Assembly (NCBI RefSeq): GCF_900078305.2
Contig: NZ_LT546026.1
Span: 186,001-250,000 of the forward strand
Direction of reading: 5' to 3'
Length of the DNA: 64,000 nt
Origin: Corynebacterium bouchesdurhonense
GTDB lineage: Bacteria > Actinomycetota > Actinomycetes > Mycobacteriales > Mycobacteriaceae
Part shown: piece after piece, positions 20,055-30,964 of the stretch
Position numbering within the stretch: position 1 is the stretch's first letter
Layout of the letters: the number at the start of each line of letters is the position of its first letter
Position numbers and translations under genes: made by a program
The notes under the pieces: generated by a model
Databases searched by the model: none
What the model was told of the DNA's origin: nothing
The model's input: only the letters and a program-made list of their open reading frames with translations

Positions 20055-20657
20055 CTATTTTTCAGAATCCGCCTGCCCGGAGCCTTCGAGCTTGCTTGCC
20101 GACGCCCCCTTGCGGATCGTCTCCTCCACCAGCACCAGCATCCGGTCCAGGCGGTCCGCCGGCTCCCCGGCCGCGAGCTTCATGATGAAGCCCTCCAGCA
20201 CCGTTTCCAGGTAGGTGTGCAGCACCTCGAGGGGGACGTCGTCGCGCAGCGCGGTGTTGGAACGCAGGCGCTCGAGCACCGCCTGGTCCAAAACCTCTTG
20301 GTGCATGCGCCACCGCTCCTCGAACTCCGGGTCGGTGCGCAGTTTGCGGATGATCTCCGCGCGGGTGATGAACCAGTCGTTCTCATCGCGGTGATTGAGC
20401 ATGTCCCGCATGACCTCCACGAGGCCCTGGCGGCTCACCACCTCCGCCTGGCGCTGCGCGTCCTCGCTGACGATGGCCAGGAACAGCGACTCCTTGTCCC
20501 CGAAGTGGTGGAAGATGGCGCCGCGGGTCTTGCCCGTGGCCTCCTCGAGCCGGGCCACCGTGGCGCCCTCGAAGCCGTAGCGCGCGAAGCAGAGCCTGGC
20601 CGCGTCAATGATCTCCTGGCGGCGCCGCTGCAGTTCGGCGGAGCTGATGATCGGCAT
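20055..20657 (-). CDS. acnR: TetR-family repressor of aconitase, AcnR
   Basis: A 200-residue TetR regulator with an N-terminal helix-turn-helix (ATVARLEEATGKTRGAIFHHFGDKESLF). Position downstream of acnA and overall sequence match AcnR, which in C. glutamicum represses acn and senses citrate or aconitate. The start is preceded by GGAGGACACGCC. The last 18 residues (KGASASKLEG region) include a copy of the mini-palindrome read in frame. A likely AcnR operator lies upstream of acnA at 23702-23717. Confidence 0.94.
   Translation of the reverse strand: MPIISSAELQRRRQEIIDAARLCFARYGFEGATVARLEEATGKTRGAIFHHFGDKESLFLAIVSEDAQRQAEVVSRQGLVEVMRDMLNHRDENDWFITRAEIIRKLRTDPEFEERWRMHQEVLDQAVLERLRSNTALRDDVPLEVLHTYLETVLEGFIMKLAAGEPADRLDRMLVLVEETIRKGASASKLEGSGQADSEK
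20091..20109 (-). repeat. Mini-palindrome motif copy inside acnR
   Basis: CTTGCTTGCCGACGCCCCC, one-base variant of the core (GCC in place of GTC). Read in frame near the C-terminus of AcnR. Confidence 0.6.
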
Positions 20658-20730
20658 GGCGTGTCCTCCTCGGGGGCGGGTCGGGCTGAAATGCGCGGGC
20701 GGTATGCGGCATGTATGCGGGGCACAAAGG

Positions 20731-20764
20731 GGGAGGGGCCTCCCGGGGGGGAGGGGCCTCCCGG
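20731..20764. repeat. Two tandem palindromes between acnA and acnR
   Basis: GGGAGGGGCCTCCCGG occurs at 20731-20746 and again at 20749-20764. Each copy can fold on itself (GGGAGG with CCTCCC). They lie downstream of the acnA stop and upstream of acnR, both leftward, so they may attenuate read-through from acnA into acnR. Confidence 0.7.
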
Positions 20765-20814
20765 GGTGGAAACCCTGGTCAGCCCCTCCGCAGGTGGCGA
20801 GCTACGCGGGTGCG

Positions 20815-23595
<2,781 letters not shown>

Positions 23596-23701
23596 AGTGA
23601 GCTCCATTTCTCGTCGTTGTACCAATATTCTTGGGGTAACTGACCCATGGCGGTCAGTGCTCAAGTCTAAGCGACCAGCCACAGTTCCACGCAGATAATA
23701 A

Positions 23702-23717
23702 CAGTACGCACGTAATG
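23702..23717 (-). promoter_or_regulatory. AcnR operator in the acnA promoter
   Basis: CAGTACGCACGTAATG matches the C. glutamicum AcnR consensus as I recall it (CAGNAC, three bases, CGTACTG) at every defined position but one. It lies 107 bp before the acnA ATG, in the divergent acnA / small membrane protein gap. Confidence 0.6.
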
Positions 23718-23750
23718 TTTTTGGCTTCGGCGCGCCACTCGCCGGTTTTG

Positions 23751-23766
23751 CATTGCTTGTCGACGA
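23751..23766 (-). repeat. Mini-palindrome motif copy just before a start codon
   Basis: CATTGCTTGTCGACGA, exact core at 23755-23763. It ends two bases before the ATG of the next gene and lacks the long C-run on its right side. Confidence 0.5.
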
Positions 23767-23768
23767 TC

Positions 23769-24260
23769 ATGGGCACCGTGACCCCAGCCCAAAACCCAGC
23801 CATCCTCGACTTGGCCAACCTTGCCGAGCAGCTGCGCGGGGACGGGGTGGCGTTCCGCGACCCGGCCGCGGCGGACCCGGCGCTCGAGGCGGATATCGCC
23901 GGAGCACTTGCACGGGCACCGGGTGGGTCATCGGCCGGCGTCGTGGTGGTAGACGCCACAGCCGCGGGCCCGGCGCAGCTGCGCGACGCCGCCCAGGACC
24001 TGCAGCTGGCCACCGGCCTCGACACGGTGATCGTCCGCACCCCAGACCTGGCCATCGCTGTCAGCGAAGAGCTGACCCGCGCGCAGGTGGAGCGCGGGCA
24101 GGCGGCCATGGCGGTCCAACCCGACTACGCGGCGGGGGTTCGCGAGTTCTATGTGGCCGCGGACGGATTTTCCGTGCCGTGGGGCCTCGCCGGAATCCTC
24201 GCCGTACTCGCCGCCGCGGCCGTTGTGGCGGCCACCGTGGCCGCGGCCCGCAGACCCTAA
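23769..24260 (+). CDS. Small membrane-anchored protein, Rv1476-like
   Basis: A 163-residue protein with a soluble N-terminal part (about 130 residues) and one C-terminal transmembrane helix (GLAGILAVLAAAAVVAATVA), so the bulk is probably on one face of the membrane. It occupies the same place as Mycobacterium tuberculosis Rv1476, between aconitase and the RipA/RipB NlpC/P60 genes, which suggests a role with cell-wall hydrolases, unproven. The ATG at 23769 gives MGTVTPAQNP; no strong ribosome binding site is visible. Confidence 0.8.
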   Translation: MGTVTPAQNPAILDLANLAEQLRGDGVAFRDPAAADPALEADIAGALARAPGGSSAGVVVVDATAAGPAQLRDAAQDLQLATGLDTVIVRTPDLAIAVSEELTRAQVERGQAAMAVQPDYAAGVREFYVAADGFSVPWGLAGILAVLAAAAVVAATVAAARRP

Positions 24261-24302
24261 AGTCAAGCCTTCCAACTTGTCCGACGACAGTGCTGGAAGA
24301 CA

Positions 24303-24318
24303 TGTGATCAACGTCACG
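24303..24318 (+). promoter_or_regulatory. GlxR (CRP-type) binding site
   Basis: TGTGATCAACGTCACG fits the CRP-family consensus TGTGA-N6-TCACA with one end mismatch. GlxR is the corynebacterial cAMP regulator. The site lies about 430 bp upstream of the RipA-like gene and just after the Rv1476-like gene. Confidence 0.55.
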
Positions 24319-24491
24319 TTTCTTCGAGGCGTGTCATTACCGCAGGTGGGTGGCATCTATTGTCATCGTTTGCGGCTTTACTGGTGTTACAGATGGTAAA
24401 GGTTGTGCAACAGACTGATTACGTGACGTATGGTCTCCCTGTCGGCTCGTGGGTCGGCATTGACCCCAAGGGAATACAGCAGCACCGGGTA

Positions 24492-24514
24492 GCGCGGCTC
24501 TAGTCAAGCCGCGC
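24492..24514 (+). other. Strong hairpin in the RipA-like leader
   Basis: GCGCGGCT pairs perfectly with AGCCGCGC across a 7-nt loop. No T-tract follows. It may be a structural element of the leader RNA. Confidence 0.55.
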
Positions 24515-24734
24515 ACACGGACGGCACGGGCATGTGGGGAAGCACGCCAGGCGCCGGAAGAAGCGCGGTGCCGTTGGATCCGGGGTCGGTGCCGGGCTGC
24601 CGGGCCCGCATCAGTAGTCACCAATTCGTCCGCGCATCAAGGCTGCATCCTTGCCGGCGGTGGAGGGCATTCGTCACGCCCGCGTCCCCCCGCCAGCAGG
24701 CGTCGCCGGCGTGCGCGGTGTGAGGAGCACCCAC

Positions 24735-26511
24735 GTGGTTCACCCGTTCAAGGGCACCCGCGCTGCCCGGTCGCGCATGGCGCGCGTCGGGCTCGGCGCG
24801 TTCGCCTGCACGACCACCATCACCATCGCCTCGGCGCTCGTCACGCCGGTGGCTGGCGCCCAGTCCTCTGCGGGATCCGCGGCTCGCCTGGTCTCCGCGG
24901 TCGCGGACGCGCAGTCCGACGTGGATGCCCTGCAGCTGGGCATCGGCGACCTGCAGGAGAGCGTCAACCAGGCCTTTGTCGACCTACGTGACGCCCAGGC
25001 GCGGGCGGAACAGGCCCGGCGCGCGTCCTCGGAGGCCGCGGAGCGCCTCGCCGCAGCCGAGGAGGCGGTCACCGAGGCCCGCAAGTCGCTCGAGGACATC
25101 ACCCGCGCCCAGTACCGCGGCACCGCCCAGTCTGGCGTGGTTGGGGCTTTGGCAGGGGAGGACGGCCAGAAGGACGCGCTCGATCGTGCGGGCTATCTGC
25201 GGCAGCGGAGCGTCGAAAAGCGAGAGGCCCTTGAATCGGTTGAGCGGGCGCGTACCGAGGCCGCGAACGAGGAGTCGCTGGCGCGCGAGGCGAGCCAGCT
25301 GGCCAGCGCGTCCGAGGAGGACGCAAAGCGGGCCGAGGAGCGCACCCGGGAGCTGCTCGAATCCAGGCAAGCGGAGCTTGCCGGGCGCGAGTCTGAGCTC
25401 GCGGCGGCCCAGGCCCAGCTGAGCGAGGCGAAGGCGCAGCTGGACCAGGCTCTTATACTCATCATACGCCGCCGCCCTGCTGACCCGTCGTTCACCCGCT
25501 GTCACCTTCGTGCCGGCCTACCCCCCGACCCTTCTCCCCCTCCGCCCCTCCCTCCCCTACGACCCCGAGCGGGTGGATCCGGAGGACATCGAGCGCGTGC
25601 AGCGCCAGGTGGAACAGCTCGCCCCCGAAGCGGAGGCGCCGAGCCGCGAGGAGGTTGCGCGGGCCCTCGCCACTGCCCAGACGGCTCAGACGGCCCAGAC
25701 TGGCGCAGCCCCGCAGTCGGAAGCGGCCGAAGCCGACGCCCAGCCCGAACCGCAGGTCCAGTTCACCGACGAGGTGGTGGATCAGGCCGCGTCGATCGCC
25801 GCGGCAACGGCGCTGGTGGGCGAGTCACAGGCGCCCCACGCAACCTTCGCGGACCCCTACGCCGCGCGCGGGCGCCTGTCCCAGGGCGACGCCCGCGAGA
25901 TCATCGGCGCCTTTGTGGGCGGGTTCCAGACCGGCCTGGGCCTTGGTGCCGCGGGTGCCGCGGGTGCCGCAGAGGCCGCGGGCTCTCCGGCCGAGTCGCT
26001 TCCGCAGGCATCCAGCACGGTCGGCGACATCTCCGACACGCTCCTTGGCCTGCTGCCGGAGGTCTCCACCCCGGACACCGTCACCGAGGCGGTGCAGGAA
26101 ACGGTGCAGGCGGCTGGCAGCGCGTCGGTCGAGGCCGTGATCGCCCGCGCCCAGTCCATGGTGGGTACCCCGTACGTGTGGGGCGGCGGGGACGCCAACG
26201 GCCCCACTACCGGCGTCAACGGCGGATCCCTCTCCGGCTTCGACTGCTCGGGCCTAGTGTTGTACGCCTACTCGGCCGCGGGCATCTCGCTGCCGCACTA
26301 CACCGGCTACCAGTATCAGCGCGGCACCCAGGTTGATCCGAGCGAGGCGAAGCGCGGTGACCTCCTCTTCTGGGGTCCGGGCGGCAGCCAGCACGTGGCC
26401 ATCTACCTCGGCGACGGCATGATGATCGAGGCGCCGCAGGCCGGCCAGAACGTCTCCGTGGTGCCGGTGCGCTGGGCGGGAATGTCTGACAAGGCGGTGC
26501 GGCTGCTTTAG
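24735..26511 (+). pseudogene. RipA-like NlpC/P60 peptidoglycan hydrolase, frame broken as read
   Basis: Secreted endopeptidase that cuts peptidoglycan stem peptides during cell separation. GTG at 24735 follows GAGGAG. A signal peptide ends near VAGAQ, then a long coiled coil rich in Ala, Glu and Arg up to about 25449. The reading frame changes between about 25450 and 25480; downstream frame +1 continues with AALLTRRSPAVTFVPAYPP and a proline/alanine linker into the NlpC/P60 domain (Cys in GFDCSGLV, His in SQHVAIYLG) ending at 26511. The break coincides with CTCTTATACTCATC, which resembles the Nextera mosaic end, so a sequencing artefact is more likely than a true pseudogene. Confidence 0.8.
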
Positions 26512-26544
26512 GCCGCCTGCTTGGGCCTGCTTTAAGCTTGGGCT

Positions 26545-27582
26545 ATGGCCCTAGCTGACTACGATGCCCTCCTCGTCCTTTCCTTCGGCGGCCCCGAAGG
26601 CGAGGACGAGGTTATTCCATTTCTTGAGAACGTCACCCGCGGCCGCGGCATCCCCCGCGAGCGGTTGGCAAAGGTGGGGGAGCACTACTTCCACTTCGGC
26701 GGCGTGAGCCCCATCAACCAGCAGAACCGCGACCTAATCGCCAACATCGAGGCCGAGCTCGCCCAGCGCGGACACGAGCTCCCCGTCTACTTCGGCAACC
26801 GCAACTGGCACCCCTTCGCGGAGGACGCGGCGCGCCGCATCGCCGAGGACGGCCACGCGAACGTGCTCGTTTTCGCCACCAGCGCCTGGGGTGGCTACTC
26901 TGCGTGCCGCCAGTACGACGAGGACATCACCCGCCTGCGCGAGGTAACCCCGGGGGTGGAATACACCAAGCTGTGGCAGTTCTACGGCAACCCCGTCTTT
27001 GTGGAGCTCATGGCCGACCGCCTCGCCGACGCCGTCCGCCGAGCCCCGGAGGGAGCCGCAGCGGGCACCACGCGGGTGCTCTTCACCGCCCACAGCGTGC
27101 CCACCGCCGCCGACGAGGCCGCGGGCGGCCCGGGCAACGGGCACCTCTACTCCCGCCAGGTGGCGGAGGCGGCGCGCCTCATCGCCGACCGGGCGGGCGT
27201 TGGCGAGTACGAGCTGGTGTGGCAGTCCCGCTCCGGCAACCCGCGCACCCCGTGGCTGGAGCCGGACGTGGTGGACCGCGCCACCGAGCTGCACCGCGAC
27301 GCCGGCATGGAGCACCTCATCTGCGTGCCCGTCGGTTTCATCACGGACCACATGGAGGTGGTCTGGGACCTGGACACCGAGCTCAAGCAGGCCTGCGACG
27401 AGATAGGCGTGAGCCTGGACCGGGTACCCACCGCTGGCCTCGATCCGCGGTTCGCGGCCATGGTGGTGGACATCGCCGAGTGCGTCGCCCAGGGCATCGA
27501 GCCCCAGACGCTCTCCACCGTCACCGTCCAAGGCTGCACGGTCAACGGCGCCCCCTGCGCGCCCCAGTGCTGCGCCAGGTAA
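26545..27582 (+). CDS. hemH: Ferrochelatase (coproporphyrin ferrochelatase, CpfC type)
   Basis: Inserts iron into coproporphyrin III in the actinobacterial heme pathway. It has 345 residues; family motifs include LSFGGPEGEDEVIPFLENV near the start and FTAHSVP with the catalytic histidine. The C-terminal cysteines (CTVNGAPCAPQCC, plus an upstream Cys) fit ligands of the [2Fe-2S] cluster found in actinobacterial ferrochelatases. TAAGCT (26533-26538) six nt before ATG indicates a leaderless transcript. It converges on the gene at 27597, with a mini-palindrome between them. Confidence 0.95.
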   Translation: MALADYDALLVLSFGGPEGEDEVIPFLENVTRGRGIPRERLAKVGEHYFHFGGVSPINQQNRDLIANIEAELAQRGHELPVYFGNRNWHPFAEDAARRIAEDGHANVLVFATSAWGGYSACRQYDEDITRLREVTPGVEYTKLWQFYGNPVFVELMADRLADAVRRAPEGAAAGTTRVLFTAHSVPTAADEAAGGPGNGHLYSRQVAEAARLIADRAGVGEYELVWQSRSGNPRTPWLEPDVVDRATELHRDAGMEHLICVPVGFITDHMEVVWDLDTELKQACDEIGVSLDRVPTAGLDPRFAAMVVDIAECVAQGIEPQTLSTVTVQGCTVNGAPCAPQCCAR

Positions 27583-27584
27583 GC

Positions 27585-27610
27585 GGGGGCCTTCGCTTAT
27601 CGACGCCCCC
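27585..27610 (-). repeat. Mini-palindrome motif copy between convergent genes
   Basis: A perfect GGGGGC / GCCCCC stem encloses a 14-nt loop with the exact core GCTTATCGA (27595-27603). It lies just after hemH and supplies the last codons and TAA stop of the convergent gene. It could act as a terminator for either gene. Confidence 0.75.
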
Positions 27611-28355
27611 ATTCCCGCCCATAATCCACCACCGCATCCGCGACCCCGGCCATGCGCGCCGAGCGGATGTGGCGCCATAGGGCGAACAGCTGCGGGTCGA
27701 AGCTATGGTCGCCCAGGCGGTCCGTGACGGTCTCGATGGTGGCGGCCACCCGGTCCGCGCGGGCGAAGAGCTTCGCGGCGCGCGGGGTGACGCCGGCGGG
27801 CAGGCCGGGGGTGTCGTAGAAGTCTGCCAGGCTGCCCACCGCGAGGCGCGGGTTGGGCAGGTCGGCGCGGGTGCCGCCGGTCGCCTCGATCAGCAGCGCC
27901 GCCTGCTCCGTGGCCGCGGACAGGGCCGCGTCCGCCTCACCCGGCGAGAGCCACTCGGGCTCCGGCAGCCGCTCCGCGTCCTCGAACCAGCGCCACGTCA
28001 CCCCGCGCTCGCCGTAGTCGGGCACCAGGATGTGCGAAGTCGCACCCGCGCCGCGGACCACGATGGCGCCGGCGGGGGTGAGCGCCTCCATGGCGGGGGA
28101 GCCGGCGCGCAGCCCCGGCGCCTGGCCCGGGCCCCAGAGGATCAGCCGGACGGTGGGCTCGGGGGTTTCGAGGTCTGCTTCAACGCGGACGTCGCGAAGC
28201 AAATGCGCGATCGGCTCCCCCTGGTAGGTGTGGGGACCTCCGAGGTCGGTGAGCGCCTGCACCGTCTCGTCGGTGGACTCCACGTTGTAGAGCCACGCCG
28301 CGAGCCAGACGGCGGTGTTCTGGAGGGGTGAATAGACTTCGGCGCGCGTTCTCAC
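27597..28355 (-). CDS. Conserved hypothetical protein of Corynebacteriales
   Basis: A 252-residue soluble, acidic, leucine-rich protein. I believe similar proteins occur in other corynebacteria (N-terminus RTRAEVYSPLQNTAVWLAAW), but no function is known to me. GTG at 28355 is chosen because TACAAT (28363-28368) sits seven nt before it, giving a leaderless mRNA. The last codons (WGRR and TAA) come from the mini-palindrome at 27585-27610. Divergent from the DUF3097 gene with nearly touching -10 boxes. Confidence 0.75.
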   Translation of the reverse strand: MRTRAEVYSPLQNTAVWLAAWLYNVESTDETVQALTDLGGPHTYQGEPIAHLLRDVRVEADLETPEPTVRLILWGPGQAPGLRAGSPAMEALTPAGAIVVRGAGATSHILVPDYGERGVTWRWFEDAERLPEPEWLSPGEADAALSAATEQAALLIEATGGTRADLPNPRLAVGSLADFYDTPGLPAGVTPRAAKLFARADRVAATIETVTDRLGDHSFDPQLFALWRHIRSARMAGVADAVVDYGREWGRR

Positions 28356-28362
28356 CGGCCGG

Positions 28363-28379
28363 ATTGTAGCCGATACACT
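28363..28379. promoter_or_regulatory. Back-to-back divergent -10 boxes
   Basis: TACAAT on the minus strand (28363-28368) serves the gene starting at 28355, and TACACT on the plus strand (28374-28379) serves the DUF3097 gene at 28390. Only five bases separate them, so the two promoters overlap and RNA polymerase probably cannot use both at once. Confidence 0.6.
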
Positions 28380-28389
28380 CGGGCCCACT

Positions 28390-29244
28390 ATGAGCTTTGA
28401 CAACCGCTACGGGGGAGACATCTTCAAGGGCCACGCCCGCACACGGCGCCCCGCCTACCCGCAGGTGCCGGCCGAGCCCGGCATCGTCGCGGAGGTGGTT
28501 GGGGACGACTTCGTGGGCGCGGTGGTGGGCTTCGAGCGCACCTACGACGGGGACTTCGTGCGCCTGGAGGACCGCCGCGGCGCCCAGCGCCTGTTCAAGC
28601 TCTTGCCCGGCGCGTTCCTGGTGGAGGGCCAGCGCGTCCCCTTGACCCGCTACACGGCGCCGGTGCCGAGCACGCCCACCCACTCCAACTCCGGTTCCCG
28701 CCGCGTGGAAAACGCCCCAGCGAAGGTGGCCATGCCCTCGCGCATCTGGGTGGAGGGCATCCACGACGCCGCGATCGTGGAGAAGGTGTGGGGCCACGAC
28801 CTGCGCGTCGAGGGCGTGGTGGTGGAGTACCTCGAGGGCCTGGACAACCTCGAGGCGCGGCTGCGCGAGTTCGGGCCCGGGCCGGGACGGCGCATCGGCG
28901 TGCTGGCGGACCACCTGATCGAGGGCACCAAGGAGTCGCGCCTAGTGGAGCACGTCGGCGAGCACGTGCTTGTCACCGGCCACCCCTACATCGACATCTG
29001 GGCCGCCGTAAAGCCGCAGCGCGTGGGGCTTGCGGCCTGGCCGGAGGTGCCGTACGGGGAGGACTGGAAGACGGGCGTGTGCCGCCGGGCGGGGGGGGCC
29101 GACCCCAAGGAGGGCTGGCACCGCGTCTACTCGGCGGTGGAGACCTTCCGCGACCTGGATTCCACCCTGATCGGCGCGGTGGAGCGGCTGGTGGATTTCG
29201 TGACCACCCCTGAGCTGAGCAAGGCCGACCTGCTGGGCCCCTAG
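28390..29244 (+). CDS. DUF3097 family protein
   Basis: A 284-residue protein of the actinobacterial DUF3097 family. The central part (PSRIWVEGIHDAAIVEKVWGHDL, then IGVLADHLIEGTKESRL) resembles a TOPRIM-like nucleotide-binding fold with conserved Glu and Asp residues. Function not established. A TACACT -10 box ends ten nt before the ATG, so the leader is very short. Confidence 0.85.
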   Translation: MSFDNRYGGDIFKGHARTRRPAYPQVPAEPGIVAEVVGDDFVGAVVGFERTYDGDFVRLEDRRGAQRLFKLLPGAFLVEGQRVPLTRYTAPVPSTPTHSNSGSRRVENAPAKVAMPSRIWVEGIHDAAIVEKVWGHDLRVEGVVVEYLEGLDNLEARLREFGPGPGRRIGVLADHLIEGTKESRLVEHVGEHVLVTGHPYIDIWAAVKPQRVGLAAWPEVPYGEDWKTGVCRRAGGADPKEGWHRVYSAVETFRDLDSTLIGAVERLVDFVTTPELSKADLLGP

Positions 29245-29276
29245 CCGCGTGGGCTGCCCCGTGTACCCTTTGGCGC

Positions 29277-29702
29277 ATGGGTGCTCTTGTGTGGTTTGCC
29301 GCGGCCGCGGTGCTGGCGTGCCTGGAGCTCGCGGTGGGTGAGATGACGCTGCTCATGCTCGCCGCCGGCGCCCTGACCACCAGCGCCGTGGCGCTGGCCG
29401 GGGTGCCGGCGGGGGTTGAGGTGGCGGTCTTCGCCGCCTCGTCCGCCGCCTTCTGGTTCTTCCTGCGGCCGTACCTGCGCCGCCGGCTGGACTCGCCCAT
29501 GGTCTACGACGAAACCCCGCGCGCCCTCGTCGGCTCCCGCGCCCAGGTGGTGGAGGACATCACCCCGGCCGGGGGGCAGGTGCGTTTCGACGGCTCCCTG
29601 TGGTCCGCCCGCGCCCTCGACCCGGCCGAGGTGATCCCGGCCGGCAGCACCGTCACTGTCTCCGATATCGACGGCCCGGTCGCGGTCGTCTGGAAGGACT
29701 GA
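29277..29702 (+). CDS. NfeD-like membrane protein
   Basis: A 141-residue protein with two or three N-terminal membrane helices and a C-terminal OB-like beta domain (GSRAQVVEDITPAGGQVRFDG, ending VAVVWKD), the plan of short NfeD proteins. NfeD and band-7 proteins are commonly encoded together and act in membrane-domain organisation or quality control; the band-7 gene follows 3 nt later. TACCCT (29264-29269) seven nt before ATG suggests leaderless transcription of the pair. Confidence 0.88.
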   Translation: MGALVWFAAAAVLACLELAVGEMTLLMLAAGALTTSAVALAGVPAGVEVAVFAASSAAFWFFLRPYLRRRLDSPMVYDETPRALVGSRAQVVEDITPAGGQVRFDGSLWSARALDPAEVIPAGSTVTVSDIDGPVAVVWKD

Positions 29703-29705
29703 CCC

Positions 29706-30905
29706 GTGTTTCTCCTCATCATCCTCGCGCTCGTGGTGGCGCTGGTCATCTCCTCGGTGAAGATGATCCCGCAGGGCGAGGCCGCCGTGATCGAGCGCCT
29801 CGGCCGCTACACCCGCACCACCAGCGGGGGCCTGACCCTGCTTGTCCCATTCATCGACAGGATCCGCGCCCGCGTGGACACCCGCGAGCGCGTGGTGTCT
29901 TTCCCGCCGCAAGCCGTGATCACCCAGGACAACCTAACGGTGGCCATCGACACGGTGGTTACCTTCCAGATCAATGACCCGGCCAAAGCCATCTACGGCG
30001 TGGACAACTACCTGGTTGGCGTGGAGCAGATATCCGTGGCCACGCTGCGCGACGTGGTCGGCGGCATGACCCTGGAGGAGACGCTGACTTCCCGCGAGAC
30101 CATCAACCGCCGCCTGCGGGGCGAGCTCGACGCTGCCACCGCAAAGTGGGGCCTACGGATCAGCCGAGTGGAGCTGAAGGCCATTGATCCGCCGCCGTCC
30201 ATCCAGCAGTCCATGGAGATGCAGATGAAGGCGGACCGCGAGAAGCGCGCCATGATCCTCACCGCCGAGGGTAAGCGCGAGTCCGACATCAAGACCGCCG
30301 AGGGCGAGAAGCAGGCGCGCATCCTTTCCGCAGAGGGCGAGAAGCACGCCGCCATCCTCGCGGCCGAGGCGGAGCGCCAAGCTCGCATCCTGCGGGCCGA
30401 GGGCGAGCGCGCCGCGAAGTACCTGGAGGCCCAAGGTGAGGCCCGGGCCATTCAGAAGGTCAACGCGGCGATCAAGTCCACCGGCGTCACCCCGGAGCTG
30501 CTCGCGTACCAGTACCTGGACAAGCTGCCGGAGATCGCGGGCAACGAGGCCGCCACCATGTGGATGATCCCGTCCCAGTTCGGCGACTCCCTGGAGCAGT
30601 TTGCCAAGGCCTTCGCCAAGCAGGACGAGGACGGCGTGTTCCGCTACGAGGCGCAGCGCGTGGACCAGGAGACCCGCGACATGGCCGAGGAGGGCGACCC
30701 GGATAAGTGGTTCGACACCTCCACCGATCCGGAGCTGGCCCAGGCGCTCGCCGAGGCGCGCGCAGTGGCAAACAAGCACGTTGACGAGCCGGATCCCACG
30801 CAAACCCCGCCAGCCGCGCAGGCCGCACAGCCCGTGCAGGCCGCGCAGCCCGCGCAGCCGGAGCTGGCCAGCAGGCGCCTAGAGCTCGAGGCGGACGAGC
30901 GCTAG
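29706..30905 (+). CDS. SPFH/band-7 membrane protein (paraslipin type)
   Basis: A 399-residue membrane-anchored scaffold protein. An N-terminal helix is followed by the band-7 domain (VKMIPQGEAAVIERLGRYT), a long helical region with repeats of the AEGEK.A.IL type (about residues 190-250), and a Gln/Ala/Pro-rich tail (AAQAAQPVQAAQPAQP). It assembles into oligomeric rings or cages in the membrane and probably works with the NfeD protein upstream. GTG start, three nt after nfeD. Confidence 0.92.
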   Translation: MFLLIILALVVALVISSVKMIPQGEAAVIERLGRYTRTTSGGLTLLVPFIDRIRARVDTRERVVSFPPQAVITQDNLTVAIDTVVTFQINDPAKAIYGVDNYLVGVEQISVATLRDVVGGMTLEETLTSRETINRRLRGELDAATAKWGLRISRVELKAIDPPPSIQQSMEMQMKADREKRAMILTAEGKRESDIKTAEGEKQARILSAEGEKHAAILAAEAERQARILRAEGERAAKYLEAQGEARAIQKVNAAIKSTGVTPELLAYQYLDKLPEIAGNEAATMWMIPSQFGDSLEQFAKAFAKQDEDGVFRYEAQRVDQETRDMAEEGDPDKWFDTSTDPELAQALAEARAVANKHVDEPDPTQTPPAAQAAQPVQAAQPAQPELASRRLELEADER

Positions 30906-30964
30906 GGACAGGCGTCGGGGCGGCCCGCGACGTGGGGGCGACCTCGGCGCGGGTTCGGCGCGGG

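Larger units (their letters stand above)
24261..24734. other. 474-bp gene-free leader of the RipA-like gene
   Basis: No protein-coding frame here looks real. The stretch contains a GlxR/CRP-type site near its left end, a strong 8-bp hairpin at 24492-24514, several other GC-rich partial stems, and GAGGAG before the ripA-like GTG. It probably holds the promoter and a long 5' leader. In Actinobacteria, NlpC/P60 and Rpf genes often carry c-di-AMP riboswitches, but I could not recognise the conserved boxes of that class here. Confidence 0.6.

Noticed and set aside
24261..24734. c-di-AMP (ydaO-type) riboswitch before the RipA-like gene
   Set aside because: The context fits but I could not find the conserved boxes of that class. 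Left as an unexplained leader.
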